Origin: Flammula alnicola
Lineage: Eukaryota; Basidiomycota; Agaricomycetes; Agaricales; Strophariaceae
Length of the DNA stretch: 16,565 nucleotides
Direction of reading: 5' to 3'
NCBI GenBank assembly: GCA_015499995.1
Contig: JADNRV010000708.1
Coordinates: forward strand, 1-16,565
Shown here: positions 8,819 through 16,565 of the stretch, piece by piece
Layout of the letters: the number at the start of each line of letters is the position of its first letter
Position numbering within the stretch: position 1 is the stretch's first letter
Position numbers and translations under genes: made by a program
Notes under the pieces: model-generated
Told to the model about the DNA's origin: nothing
The model's database searches: none
Seen by the model: only the letters and a program-made list of their open reading frames with translations

Positions 8819-11800
8819 TTATGATGATTTAGATTCTAGATTAGAAATATCTTCCTCCAATACTTCGGCAATAGTCCGAATGGGTTCACCCTTGATCACC
8901 TTTCTGACCTCATCTAAATTGAGTGTTTCATGGTCCACCAAGGCATGCGCGAGCTGAAAAGGCCAACGATCAGATAAGTAGGAAAGCAAGGGACAGGGAC
9001 AGAGATCTACAGACCAAATGCAACTCCGTAATTTTCGCGGTAAGAAGGGCCGTCGCCCGGGCTTCGCCTCCTCGAATAAGTCTATGTCAAAACGAAGCCC
9101 AGTGAGCCAACGCCATATTCAGACAGAAGGGATGATAGAATAACGAATGGGCGACAGCAGCGGTTCTCTATAAACTTACTTTGTGACTTCTTCCTCGATT
9201 TGTTCCTTTCTTCTGGGACTTATCGATTCATCTCGATCGTCATGGAACACAGGACCTAGTTTGGAGAACCCCCAACGCTAGCAGCGAAATTCAGAAATTT
9301 CGAAAGATAAGAATACTCCGTCGATAAAGCAACTGACCTTCACCATAGACTGTGCAGTCCTCGTCGCCTGTCGGATATCTGAACTGGCGCCACTTGTGAT
9401 ATTCTCAGATCCATAAACTGAGGATCGAGAACCAGTCAAAGGCCGGCAATGGCCATCCAGAAGACATTATCTACTCACTGAGTTCCTCGGCTACACGGCC
9501 TCCCATTGACACATCGATTTCTGCCAGATATTCCTTCAAGCTAATAGAAGTGCGATCATTTTCAGGAAGCTGCGCAGTCTTGAGAATATATTTTTTGTCA
9601 GTTAGGCAATTCCAAAAACATGACGTATTGACCCACATAGCCCAGAGCGTGACCTCGAGGAACACATGTGACCTTATGCAGAGGCATTGCTCCATCAGTA
9701 TAGAGGGCGACAAGAGCATGGCCACCCTTCATGGCGAAGTCAGTGAAGGTGATGACAAAGCGGTGAAAGATTCCCCAACCTCATGATAAGCAGTCGCTAG
9801 TTTGTCTTTCTCATCAAGGTACTGGCTCTTCCTTTCTGCTCCCATAAGAATCCGGTCCTAAGGAAGCGATGTGACTGAATGATTAAAATCAGCATGGTTG
9901 AGATTAACACACCTTTGCCCATTCGAAATGTTCCAGGCCCACCTCCTTCGCACGGAGTTTAGATGCTTGAATGGCTGCTTGACTTTAATAGGCTTACTTC
10001 AACATCTGAACCGAAAAACGACCTGTCCGAACCGACTTACTTCACCATGTTCTGTAAGTCTGCCCCTGAGAAACCAGGTGTTCCTCGCGCCAGAATTTTT
10101 GGATCAACATCTGTGATCATGCGGTAAGGTTCATGTCTACAAAAAAGTTAAGATGTAAATGCCTTTTGAAACAGTAATGCCCTGCATGTGGTGTTGCAGA
10201 ATTTGTACACGGCCTCGAATGTCAGGCAGGGGCACTGCGATAATTCTGTCGAAACGGCCCGGACGAACAAGTGCTCTAGAAAAGGTTGAGATGACATTTA
10301 TTAGAGATAAAGGATTAACGTACTGGTCCAAACTTTCCGGGAAGTTCGTTGCGGCGATAACGATAACGCCTTCAGTTTGTTGGAAACCGTCCATCTCCAC
10401 CAAGAGTTGATTAAGAGTTTGCTTCATATATTGTTGGTCACGACTACTACGCTTGCCACCGACAGCATCGAGTTCGTCAATGAAAATGATAGCGGGTTCT
10501 TTCTTGCGAGCAGCTGCGAAAAGTTCTCGGACACGTTTGGCACCGACTCCAACAAACATCTCCTCAAAATCGGACCTGTAGACCATCAGTGAACAGTAAC
10601 AAGTGAAGATTGCACGTGAGCTAACCCTGAAGCGAAGAAGAACGGCACAGCGGCCTCTCCAGCAACGGCACGAGCCAACAAGGTCTTTCCTGTACCAGGA
10701 GGTCTATTCAAATACACGTATGTGAGCGGTATGTAGTTACGACATATGATTGATTTACTGACCCTGTCAAGAGAACGCCTTTGGGCAATTTGCCTCCAAG
10801 GGAGGCGAATGCGGAAGGATCCTTCAAGAAGGCAACCACATCTTGCAGTTCCTGGGCATTACTCAGTATCCAACAAGGAATGCACAAAGTTAGTGATTTA
10901 CCTCTTTAGCTTCATCAACTCCATGAACATCACCGAACGTGACCGTTTTTCCTTCAGTAGGTTCAAACTGCGATTGACGAGGCCCAGCCTTCATGAAGCC
11001 ACTATTCTCAAAGAATACCGATAATATGACCAAGAAAACTAATTGTCATGATTAGTTGACAATACTGATAAGCCGAGCAGGAACTTACAGAAGGAGCTAA
11101 CGGTGACCAAGACAAGGAAGCGGACAAGACGTGGAATCCAAGAACCTTTGCCTGTTTGATGTCGTCAGTCAAGAGACTGATAGGCGCCCGTGTTTTATAG
11201 ACTTACGCTCAACGATAGACACCTGAATAGGATTGATTTGGGAAGAATCGCCAACATGCGGAGCTTTCAAAGCATCCAACGTATGCGGCGGATGAACCGT
11301 TCCAGACGCATCTGACTTGGCCATGACTTGCTGGGCAATTGTTTGACTTGAAGGATGTTGGGTTGACGTCTCGGGGATTGACTGAGTTGCCTCTGATGGC
11401 GTAGTGGCCGACGGTGTTGTTGGAGCAGGTTGACCTGCTTCCACAGCCTCTGAATGAGCCCCTGACGCCGTCTGGTTAGCCACCACAGTGCCTTGCTGTG
11501 CTGCCAGTAATGCATCTCGTTTCTTGGCCGCGTCAGGAATCGAAGCAGTTTGCTCAAGGTTGTTGAGACATGTGAGATATATCTTGAACGCCTCTGCAGA
11601 CTGCAGTAAAGGCGAAGAAGGATCCTATTGTGATTTGAAGAATGAGCCCACGAACCCTATATGCATTAATGACTCACGAATTCGCACATCCTTTCCCAAC
11701 GAGTGACAACTAATTCATATGAGGACTTGAGTTTGGTATCGAGAAGGGCTTCAAATAACGCCAATTGCTTAGGCACGTCATGAGGGTGAACGTTGGCCTC

Positions 11801-12126
11801 GGCCTCTAACCGTGTGATTAGTGCAACGACGTGAGGTGTAGGAGTTGTTTCCGATTTTGAACGAGAAAAGATGGAACCGAGACTAAGCATACGACGACTG
11901 CATGGTGTGGCCGCAAGTAAATAACGATGTCCAATGAAGTTCAAAGTTGAAGGAGTTCTAAGCGTTTGGGTGGTTGAAACTGAAAACAAGCGAGCAAATG
12001 TGGGGAGGGGTCTTGGGGTAATAGCCCGAGCAACGGAGACGCGCAATATCCCCTGCAACTGGTGTAGACTGTGAGCACCACACCAAACTGATTGTATATA
12101 AAACTTACGAGGGAATGCTTGAACAT
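8819..12126 (-). CDS. YME1: YME1, mitochondrial i-AAA ATP-dependent metalloprotease
   Basis: Exons in order: 12126-12109, 12058-11678, 11624-11207, 11151-11089, 11038-10902, 10851-10763, 10703-10626, 10575-10324, 10275-10163, 10110-10041, 9982-9913, 9857-9780, 9726-9637, 9578-9479, 9417-9338, 9277-9180, 9081-9015, 8953-8819; 2337 nt, 778 aa (yeast Yme1 is about 750). The Arg-rich N-terminus fits a mitochondrial presequence. A helical domain (about 60-160) of the Yme1 type and a Pro/Thr/Ser linker precede one membrane span (284-303). AAA motifs: GPPGTGKT (369-376), IIFIDELD (424-431), arginine fingers in RPGRFDR (483-489). The protease has HEGGH (588-592), split by an intron, and Asp666 in GASSD as third zinc ligand. 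The single span and N-terminal domain favour i-AAA over m-AAA. As known for the family, it degrades misfolded inner-membrane and intermembrane-space proteins. It shares a 194-bp promoter with the GCIP-like gene. Confidence 0.96.
10111..10162 (-). other. GC-AG intron 9 of YME1
   Basis: On the minus strand the donor is AAAAG|GCATTT and the acceptor GATCACAG|AT. Splicing gives ITVSK joined to [16 protein letters not shown], the expected AAA-protease sequence. The only nearby GT (GTTTCA) leads to a stop or a wrong frame with every acceptor. The 52-nt length is typical, and the total CDS is divisible by three only with this or an equivalent junction. Confidence 0.8.
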
Positions 12127-12320
12127 CCCGACGTGCTAGAGGAGAGCCAGAGGATAAGAGAGAGAAAGTGCCGAGTCGGAAATGTAATGTACGCGCAAGA
12201 AAAATCCGTGCCGTGGTGTGCGCACGTCACTGCATCACGCGCTTATGTAAGCTCATCAGCCATTCTTTTTTGTGATCACCTTCTGCGCGCTAGCTTTACC
12301 ACCATGTTCTCCTCTTTGCC
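12127..12320. promoter_or_regulatory. Divergent promoter, YME1 / GCIP-like gene
   Basis: The two ATGs point away from each other with 194 bp between them, so both promoters must lie here or overlap the neighbouring 5' ends. ACGTCA (12224-12229) is a CRE-like half site, the reverse complement of TGACGT upstream of RAD3. No clear TATA box is visible in either direction. Confidence 0.55.
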
Positions 12321-13514
12321 ATGTCCGATATCCAGAAAGGTACTGTCCTGCTTTTGAAGTTGATGAAGGGAGTCATTGATTGTGATTTTTTGCAGCTACT
12401 TTATCTCTAGTTCTCCTTGTGGAAAGCTGCAATGCCGCCGTAAAAGGGCTTTCTGAAGAAGCAAATGATATCGGAGATTATCCTACATCAGACTTCACAA
12501 TCCTTCGGACAGACTTTATCTCCCTACTCTCCATACTCTACGCGGCGACGACAAAGGTAGCGCTCTCTCTCAAGCCTTCCGCGCCTCAACACAAAGCATC
12601 ACTCGTACCACTCAAAGACATCTCCAACAATGTTGCTGCTCTTGTGCACTCCATTCGTCTCATGCGCCTCAAGGAAGGCGTCACCGTCGTGCGAGAATAT
12701 GAATCTGTTGCTCATAATGTCATCAGTTCCATACAAGCTCTCGGTCAGACGCTACAATCTTCCCCGTCCGACGGCACAGCTTCGGAGGAGTACCTCGTGA
12801 GGACTGGAGAAGTTCATGAACTCATCGACACAGCGAGAAAGTCAGGTGGCTTGTCTTTCAACAACCGTGATGCTGTTCGAAAGATATGGCTGCGTGACCA
12901 CGATTCCCTGGTGGATGGAGCCGAGGAGATACAAGAGATGTGCAAACCTTCCAGCGCGGATGAAGAAGAAGGTGCATTTGACGATGGTTGGGAAGAACTA
13001 GGGATCTCTTCCAATCAAAAACTATCTCCGGCTGAATTAGACAGAACCGCAAAGGTGCGTCTTTCCCTAATATTATGATTGGTCGAATTGATTTACACCC
13101 ATTAAGGTACAAGCCGTGCTCAAACTAGCAATCCTGCTTCACAAGCGCGTTATCAAAGATATCCTTTCCTCTGATACACGTCTTAAGGATAACATGGCCC
13201 TAGACAAAATCGCTATGCTCTCTGGCAAACTCTTAGTCGCATCTGACGACTTCATATCTTCCATGTACGCTCCACAACAGCCGTCGAACATCACTCCCTA
13301 TCTGGCTTCCTTCTGGGATGTTATCAAGGACATCCGAGTGACGATCTTGCCTTCCCAAGACAACAGCTTGGAAGAACAGTTGAATGGCTTGTTACTGTCG
13401 AGCCAAGCCAGTGATAAAACACACAAATGGTTTACCACTTGCTTCGAGCAGATAGACAAGGCTGCTGCAAAGGTTTCGGATACCCTGAGAAATCCAATCG
13501 AGGATAGCTCTTGA
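12321..13514 (+). CDS. GCIP/cyclin-D1-binding-protein-1-like protein
   Basis: Exons 12321-12339, 12396-13054 and 13107-13514 total 1086 nt, 361 aa. The start at 12321 (MSDIQK) is chosen because its exon splices in frame into TLSLVLLVESCNAAVKGL; an earlier ATG at 12304 gives a stop. The protein is mostly alpha-helical, with an acidic patch (SADEEEGAFDDGW, 193-205) between an N-terminal helical domain and a C-terminal helical bundle. Length, helix pattern and central acidic segment resemble the GCIP/CCNDBP1 family, which in animals binds cyclin D1 and helix-loop-helix factors. In fungi the role is poorly known; a nuclear or cytoplasmic regulatory partner is an inference. Both introns are GT-AG. 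The call rests on remembered family resemblance; no catalytic motif exists to check. Confidence 0.75.
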
Positions 13515-14338
13515 CGATGCTGCTTACACGGATGATAGAGGCGCTTATTCGACTCTGTCCATTAAAGTTTAGCACGATCAATAAACCATTCAAGGTCTCA
13601 TCATGCTCATGGGTAGTTTCTCCTCCAGACAAGTCATGCAAGGTGGCGATAATTATAATACTTGAAAGTATCTGCACTCCTAGTGCTCTGGAAAATCTGG
13701 AAGGCGCCCGAGGTTCACATCTTGAAATTTATGTACGTAGCAAGGAAACCGCGCACAACGGACAAAGCTCAGCATCACCAGTTTAATTAACGTGTTACAT
13801 GTCATAATTGTCTTTTTTCTCTCTCTCTCATCAGTTCCTATTTGTTCCAGATTCCAGAAGCTATAACTGGGGGCAGGTTCCGGCGATTTTCACGGTTCGC
13901 GTTCTCTATATTCCAAGTCAGGTGCGCGAAGGACCACCTTACCGCCTTTGTACCACCTCTTACCACCTCCTCGCCTCGAGGATCTCATTGGAACCTTGGG
14001 TCAAAAACGGAACGAGATGGATCCTGATCCCAAAATTGAAAAGACAAGGATGTCTGCCGGCTACGTCTAATCACTTGCGAAGATATCTGACGATTCGGAG
14101 TGTACGCTAACTTCTGATAAAGCTAGCGGTGCTGCGGTATAATCAGATCCTGTATGTTGCCTGCTTGCCACCGTGCCAGTGCCCTATGCTTCGGGGAGTA
14201 TTCTAACGATGTTTCTCCGGCCCTATGCGTGCCTCGTCGGTAAAGGCTCAGGCTGTTATAAAGTCCCTCTGGCTGCATCTTGTCTGGCCAGATTTCTAGA
14301 ACCCATCCGAGTCGCACAATAACTCTCCAGGTCTAACC
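13515..14338. other. Intergenic region, GCIP-like to CVNH-like
   Basis: About 820 bp with no ORF I can support. The only repeats seen are TACCACCTCT/TACCACCTCC (13951-13970) with a looser copy just upstream. Open frames between 13808 and 14110 lack a convincing start or protein-like composition. Confidence 0.5.
14257..14262 (+). promoter_or_regulatory. TATA box of CVNH-like gene
   Basis: TATAAA lies 77 bp upstream of the ATG at 14339. It is the clearest TATA box in the window and suggests the gene was recently expressed even though it now contains stops. Confidence 0.5.
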
Positions 14339-14909
14339 ATGCTCGTCAACGATCCTCCTAAAATCACCTTCGTCAAACAATGCACTGGTTTCGGCCTCTT
14401 AGAAGGCACCGTTACCCTCTAGGCCGACTGCATCATGACTGACGGCACCAGCCGACGCTCCACGCTCGACCTGAACGTCTGCCTCGGCTCAGGCATCCCA
14501 GACAAATGGATGATCCCTGTCGCGGCACGATACTGGGCCGGCCTCCAGGACGGACGCTACATCCGCCTCGAAGGAACCTGGCTCAAAAGCCAATTCTAAG
14601 TCGACAAGTCGACATGGGCCTCCTGGTGGGGAAAGGAATAGAAGGACCAATACTTGGATTTGACCACATGTATCCGGATCAACCAGACATTCGGCGAGCT
14701 CGAATACCGGGTTTGGCATCCGTGAGTGTGTTTCTTTACCTTTCGAGACGGATCTCCTCTAATAATATGATATGGACACCAGCGAACCGAAAGAGATCCC
14801 AGCCTGGGTCAAGACAGCCGCTGGTATGATTCCGAAACATAAAGCTGGCCCGACGTACGGACCCGCACTGAAGATTATATTCGACGCGAACGAGGCCGAT
14901 CAAAACTAG
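14339..14909 (+). pseudogene. Cyanovirin-N homologue (CVNH) with three in-frame stops
   Basis: Exon 1 is 14339-14721, a 61-nt GTGAGT...CACCAG intron follows, and exon 2 is 14783-14909, ending TAG. The frame matches the CVNH pattern twice: F..C...G..LEGTVTL.ADC..TDGTSRRSTLDLN in the first repeat, and YIRLEGTWLKSQF...LDLTTCIRINQTFGELEY in the second. CVNH proteins are small sugar-binding lectins found in fungi and some plants. Stops lie at 14420-14422 (TAG, codon 28), 14597-14599 (TAA, codon 87) and 14639-14641 (TAG, codon 101). Each is one C-to-T change from a Gln codon, and there is no frameshift; TATA box and intron are kept. Codons are strongly C-ending, unlike the neighbours. It is probably a recently inactivated gene. 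Confidence 0.68.
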
Positions 14910-15243
14910 CAGCAAGAGGAGAAGAAGTAAATGGACGGAGAGTTTTATAAGGATGTCTATCGGGAGGGCGTAAATATTGTCAGGAGAGGCACTTAACCTG
15001 CCATTCAGGATTGTAATTTTTCACTCCGGGAACATTTTCTACTATGGACCTTTCGTTCTAGTAAATACATATGTTTGACGTGCGTAAATGATTAGTTTAT
15101 GCATTACAGCACCAAGCTTACCGAAGCCACAGAAGAGAATGATCCATGTCATGATCAAGGCAAGTTCTGGCATATTAGACCTTGTGAAGACTCCAGAAAA
15201 ATCAGACGAGGATGATCTAATGACGATGCTATTATACAGCTAC
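14910..15243. other. Gap between CVNH-like pseudogene and right-edge gene
   Basis: About 330 bp between two convergent genes. It holds their 3' flanks; I see no gene, repeat or RNA in it. Confidence 0.5.
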
Positions 15244-16565
15244 CTAATTAACCTCGCCCTCCTCCCTACTCTCGTACACAGCTTCCTGCCACTGCTGTTC
15301 TTGCTGCTGTTCCTTCTGTCTTCTTCTCTCCCTCTCAAAATGGTCTCTCCACTTCCCAGCCAGGAAGTTAGGGTACAACGCTGAGCTATGTTCTGCCTTG
15401 AGCTTGTCTTCGAAGCGCGATATTTTATCGAATTGAGCTTGTAGATCGAACGAATGTTCCTGTAGGGCACTGTCAATGTGGTATCAAAATTAGAAAAACA
15501 TGATTAACGAACTGCTTCTGCTGCCCGCCTGGCTTTGGCTTCATCCCTCAGTCGATTCAACTCCTTTCGTCGCTCTTCTTCCTTTGTTCGTCGCGGTGTT
15601 CCTCCGTCACTCGGGCCCTGCAAATGGTGAGTTGTGTCAGAGACGACAAACAATGCTAACACGATATAGTACGTACCGTCTTCGAGAAGAGTTCTTGGTA
15701 AATAGATTTATTGGAAAGGTCAATGTCCCTTTTGTTGATGAGTGTCTCGCGGTGGGTCAATTTACTGTTCGCTCCAAGTTCAAGAGGGAGTTTCTTCGCT
15801 GGAGCCGTAGCGGATAGAGGTGTACTGAGGCCCGAGGGACCTGCAAGTTTGGTTTTCTTTATTGTTGGTAATTTCGGCTTCTTGAGAATTGCTGTGGGAG
15901 CAGGGGAATCTTGCTTGGCTGTAGCAGGGCTGGTTTGCTCCACAGTAGCAGGTGCCTCAGGCATAGAGGTCGTATCCCCCACAACATCAATGAGAGTTTC
16001 GTCAAGTTTGGGGGGCGGTTTTGGCCTCTTCTTTCCTGCCGCGAAGGCGTTGACAGGTTTCTTCTCTGTCCCAGAGTGTCCTGCTTCACTAGGCTCCTCT
16101 AGCCTTCCGCTTGGTTCTTTCCCGGTACGCGCTCCGCTAGATGAAGGCTTTCCTTTTGCCCTTTGAAATTTTAGTTGGCTTCTCGTCCGGCGATAAATAG
16201 TCGTCATCGTTATCCTCAGGCATAGCGTCCGGCACGTATCCATATAATCTCATGTTCGTCCTCCGATTCAGACACCACCACTCCCGCGCCTTCTTCTGGC
16301 AGGCGGTCCATCCGCGTGTGCCTTCCCTTTCGACCTGGGCAGACTCTTCCTGAGACGGCACTACGTTGCGCCAAGTGTTCCGACCGATGGTCGTCTTGTT
16401 CTTGGACTTCGTCGCCAACTGCGTCGTTCATCACGTCTACCTCAACATCGGCAGGGGGAGGAGGAGCCGTAGCACTAGTGGCAGAGACGGGTTCAGCCGT
16501 ACTCTGGCGTCGATTTGGTTTCGACTATTGGACTCTGGCAATCATGCGTTCCGCGTTCCGGGACC
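15244..16565 (-). CDS. Disordered coiled-coil protein, unknown; 3' part, frame broken
   Basis: The 3' end is clear: exon from the window side to 15677, intron 15676-15618 (GTACGT...TTGCAG), exon 15617-15513, intron 15512-15460, last exon 15459-15244 ending TAG. It encodes a Lys/Pro/Ser-rich disordered stretch, a short motif (NKRDIDLSNKSIYQELF), then a highly charged coiled coil (TKEEERRKELNRLRDEAKA, KWRDHFERERRRQKEQQQ) and the tail REEGEVN. Upstream, acidic segments (SESEDEHE, then YVPDAMPEDNDDDYLSPDEK) are in different frames, changing at about 16230-16255 and again near 16145, each by one extra base. These may be indels in a decaying gene, assembly errors, or an intron I cannot place. The 5' end is beyond the window; TAG at about 16525 preceded by CCAA may be an acceptor. 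A nuclear role is likely from composition only. No family recognised. Confidence 0.55.

Noticed and set aside
13808..14110. 100-codon plus-strand frame
   Set aside because: Starts at TTG, lacks protein-like composition and splice structure.
14339..14909. Nuclear code with UAR read as Gln
   Set aside because: YME1 terminates with TAA and the right-edge gene with TAG at natural ends, and RAD3, YME1, GCIP-like and GH5-like exons contain no in-frame TAR.
15656..16166. Plus-strand frame of about 150 codons opposite the right-edge gene
   Set aside because: Mirror of the Lys/Pro/Ser-rich minus-strand exon, which has supporting introns and stop; the plus frame is its shadow.

Overview
The window looks like nuclear DNA of a filamentous basidiomycete, most likely an Agaricomycete. 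Genes are packed closely and broken by many short introns (about 45-65 nt) with GTRNGT-type donors. The protein set (fungal GH5 mannanase-like protein, RAD3/XPD, i-AAA protease YME1, GCIP-type protein, fungal cyanovirin-N homologue) fits. Taxonomy is inferred from gene structure and remembered family resemblance; no search was run. The code appears standard: TGA, TAA and TAG are all used as natural stops.

Layout. 1-247 (-) holds an open frame running off the left edge, possibly the start of a divergently transcribed gene. 412-2736 (+) is a secreted GH5-type protein in 12 exons (569 aa) whose two catalytic Glu positions read Asp and Gly. 2737-3607 is an intergenic stretch with short tandem repeats and a broken helical ORF. 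3608-6952 (+) is RAD3/XPD in 20 exons (789 aa), with all helicase motifs and four Fe-S cysteines. 6953-8818 separates two convergent genes and holds only weak small ORFs and an 18-bp palindrome. 8819-12126 (-) is YME1, the mitochondrial inner-membrane AAA protease, in 18 exons (778 aa). A 194-bp divergent promoter separates it from 12321-13514 (+), a GCIP/cyclin-D1-binding-protein-1-like protein (3 exons, 361 aa). 14339-14909 (+) is a cyanovirin-N homologue with three in-frame stops. 15244-16565 (-) is the 3' part of an unrecognised, disordered, coiled-coil protein whose N-terminal part changes frame twice.

The genes do not form a pathway. RAD3 (TFIIH, nucleotide excision repair), YME1 (mitochondrial protein quality control) and GCIP-like (nuclear regulator) are housekeeping genes. 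The GH5-like and cyanovirin-like genes are the accessory part. I spliced each main gene by hand; summed exon lengths divide by three and give near-family lengths for the recognised genes, which supports the models.

Most unusual points: a GH5-like protein apparently lacking its catalytic glutamates, with the acid/base motif in a 21-nt microexon; three GC-AG introns among about 52; a cyanovirin-N pseudogene whose three stops all sit where CAR-to-TAR (Gln) changes would put them; and clustering of broken genes at the right end only. I found no convincing new multi-gene system.
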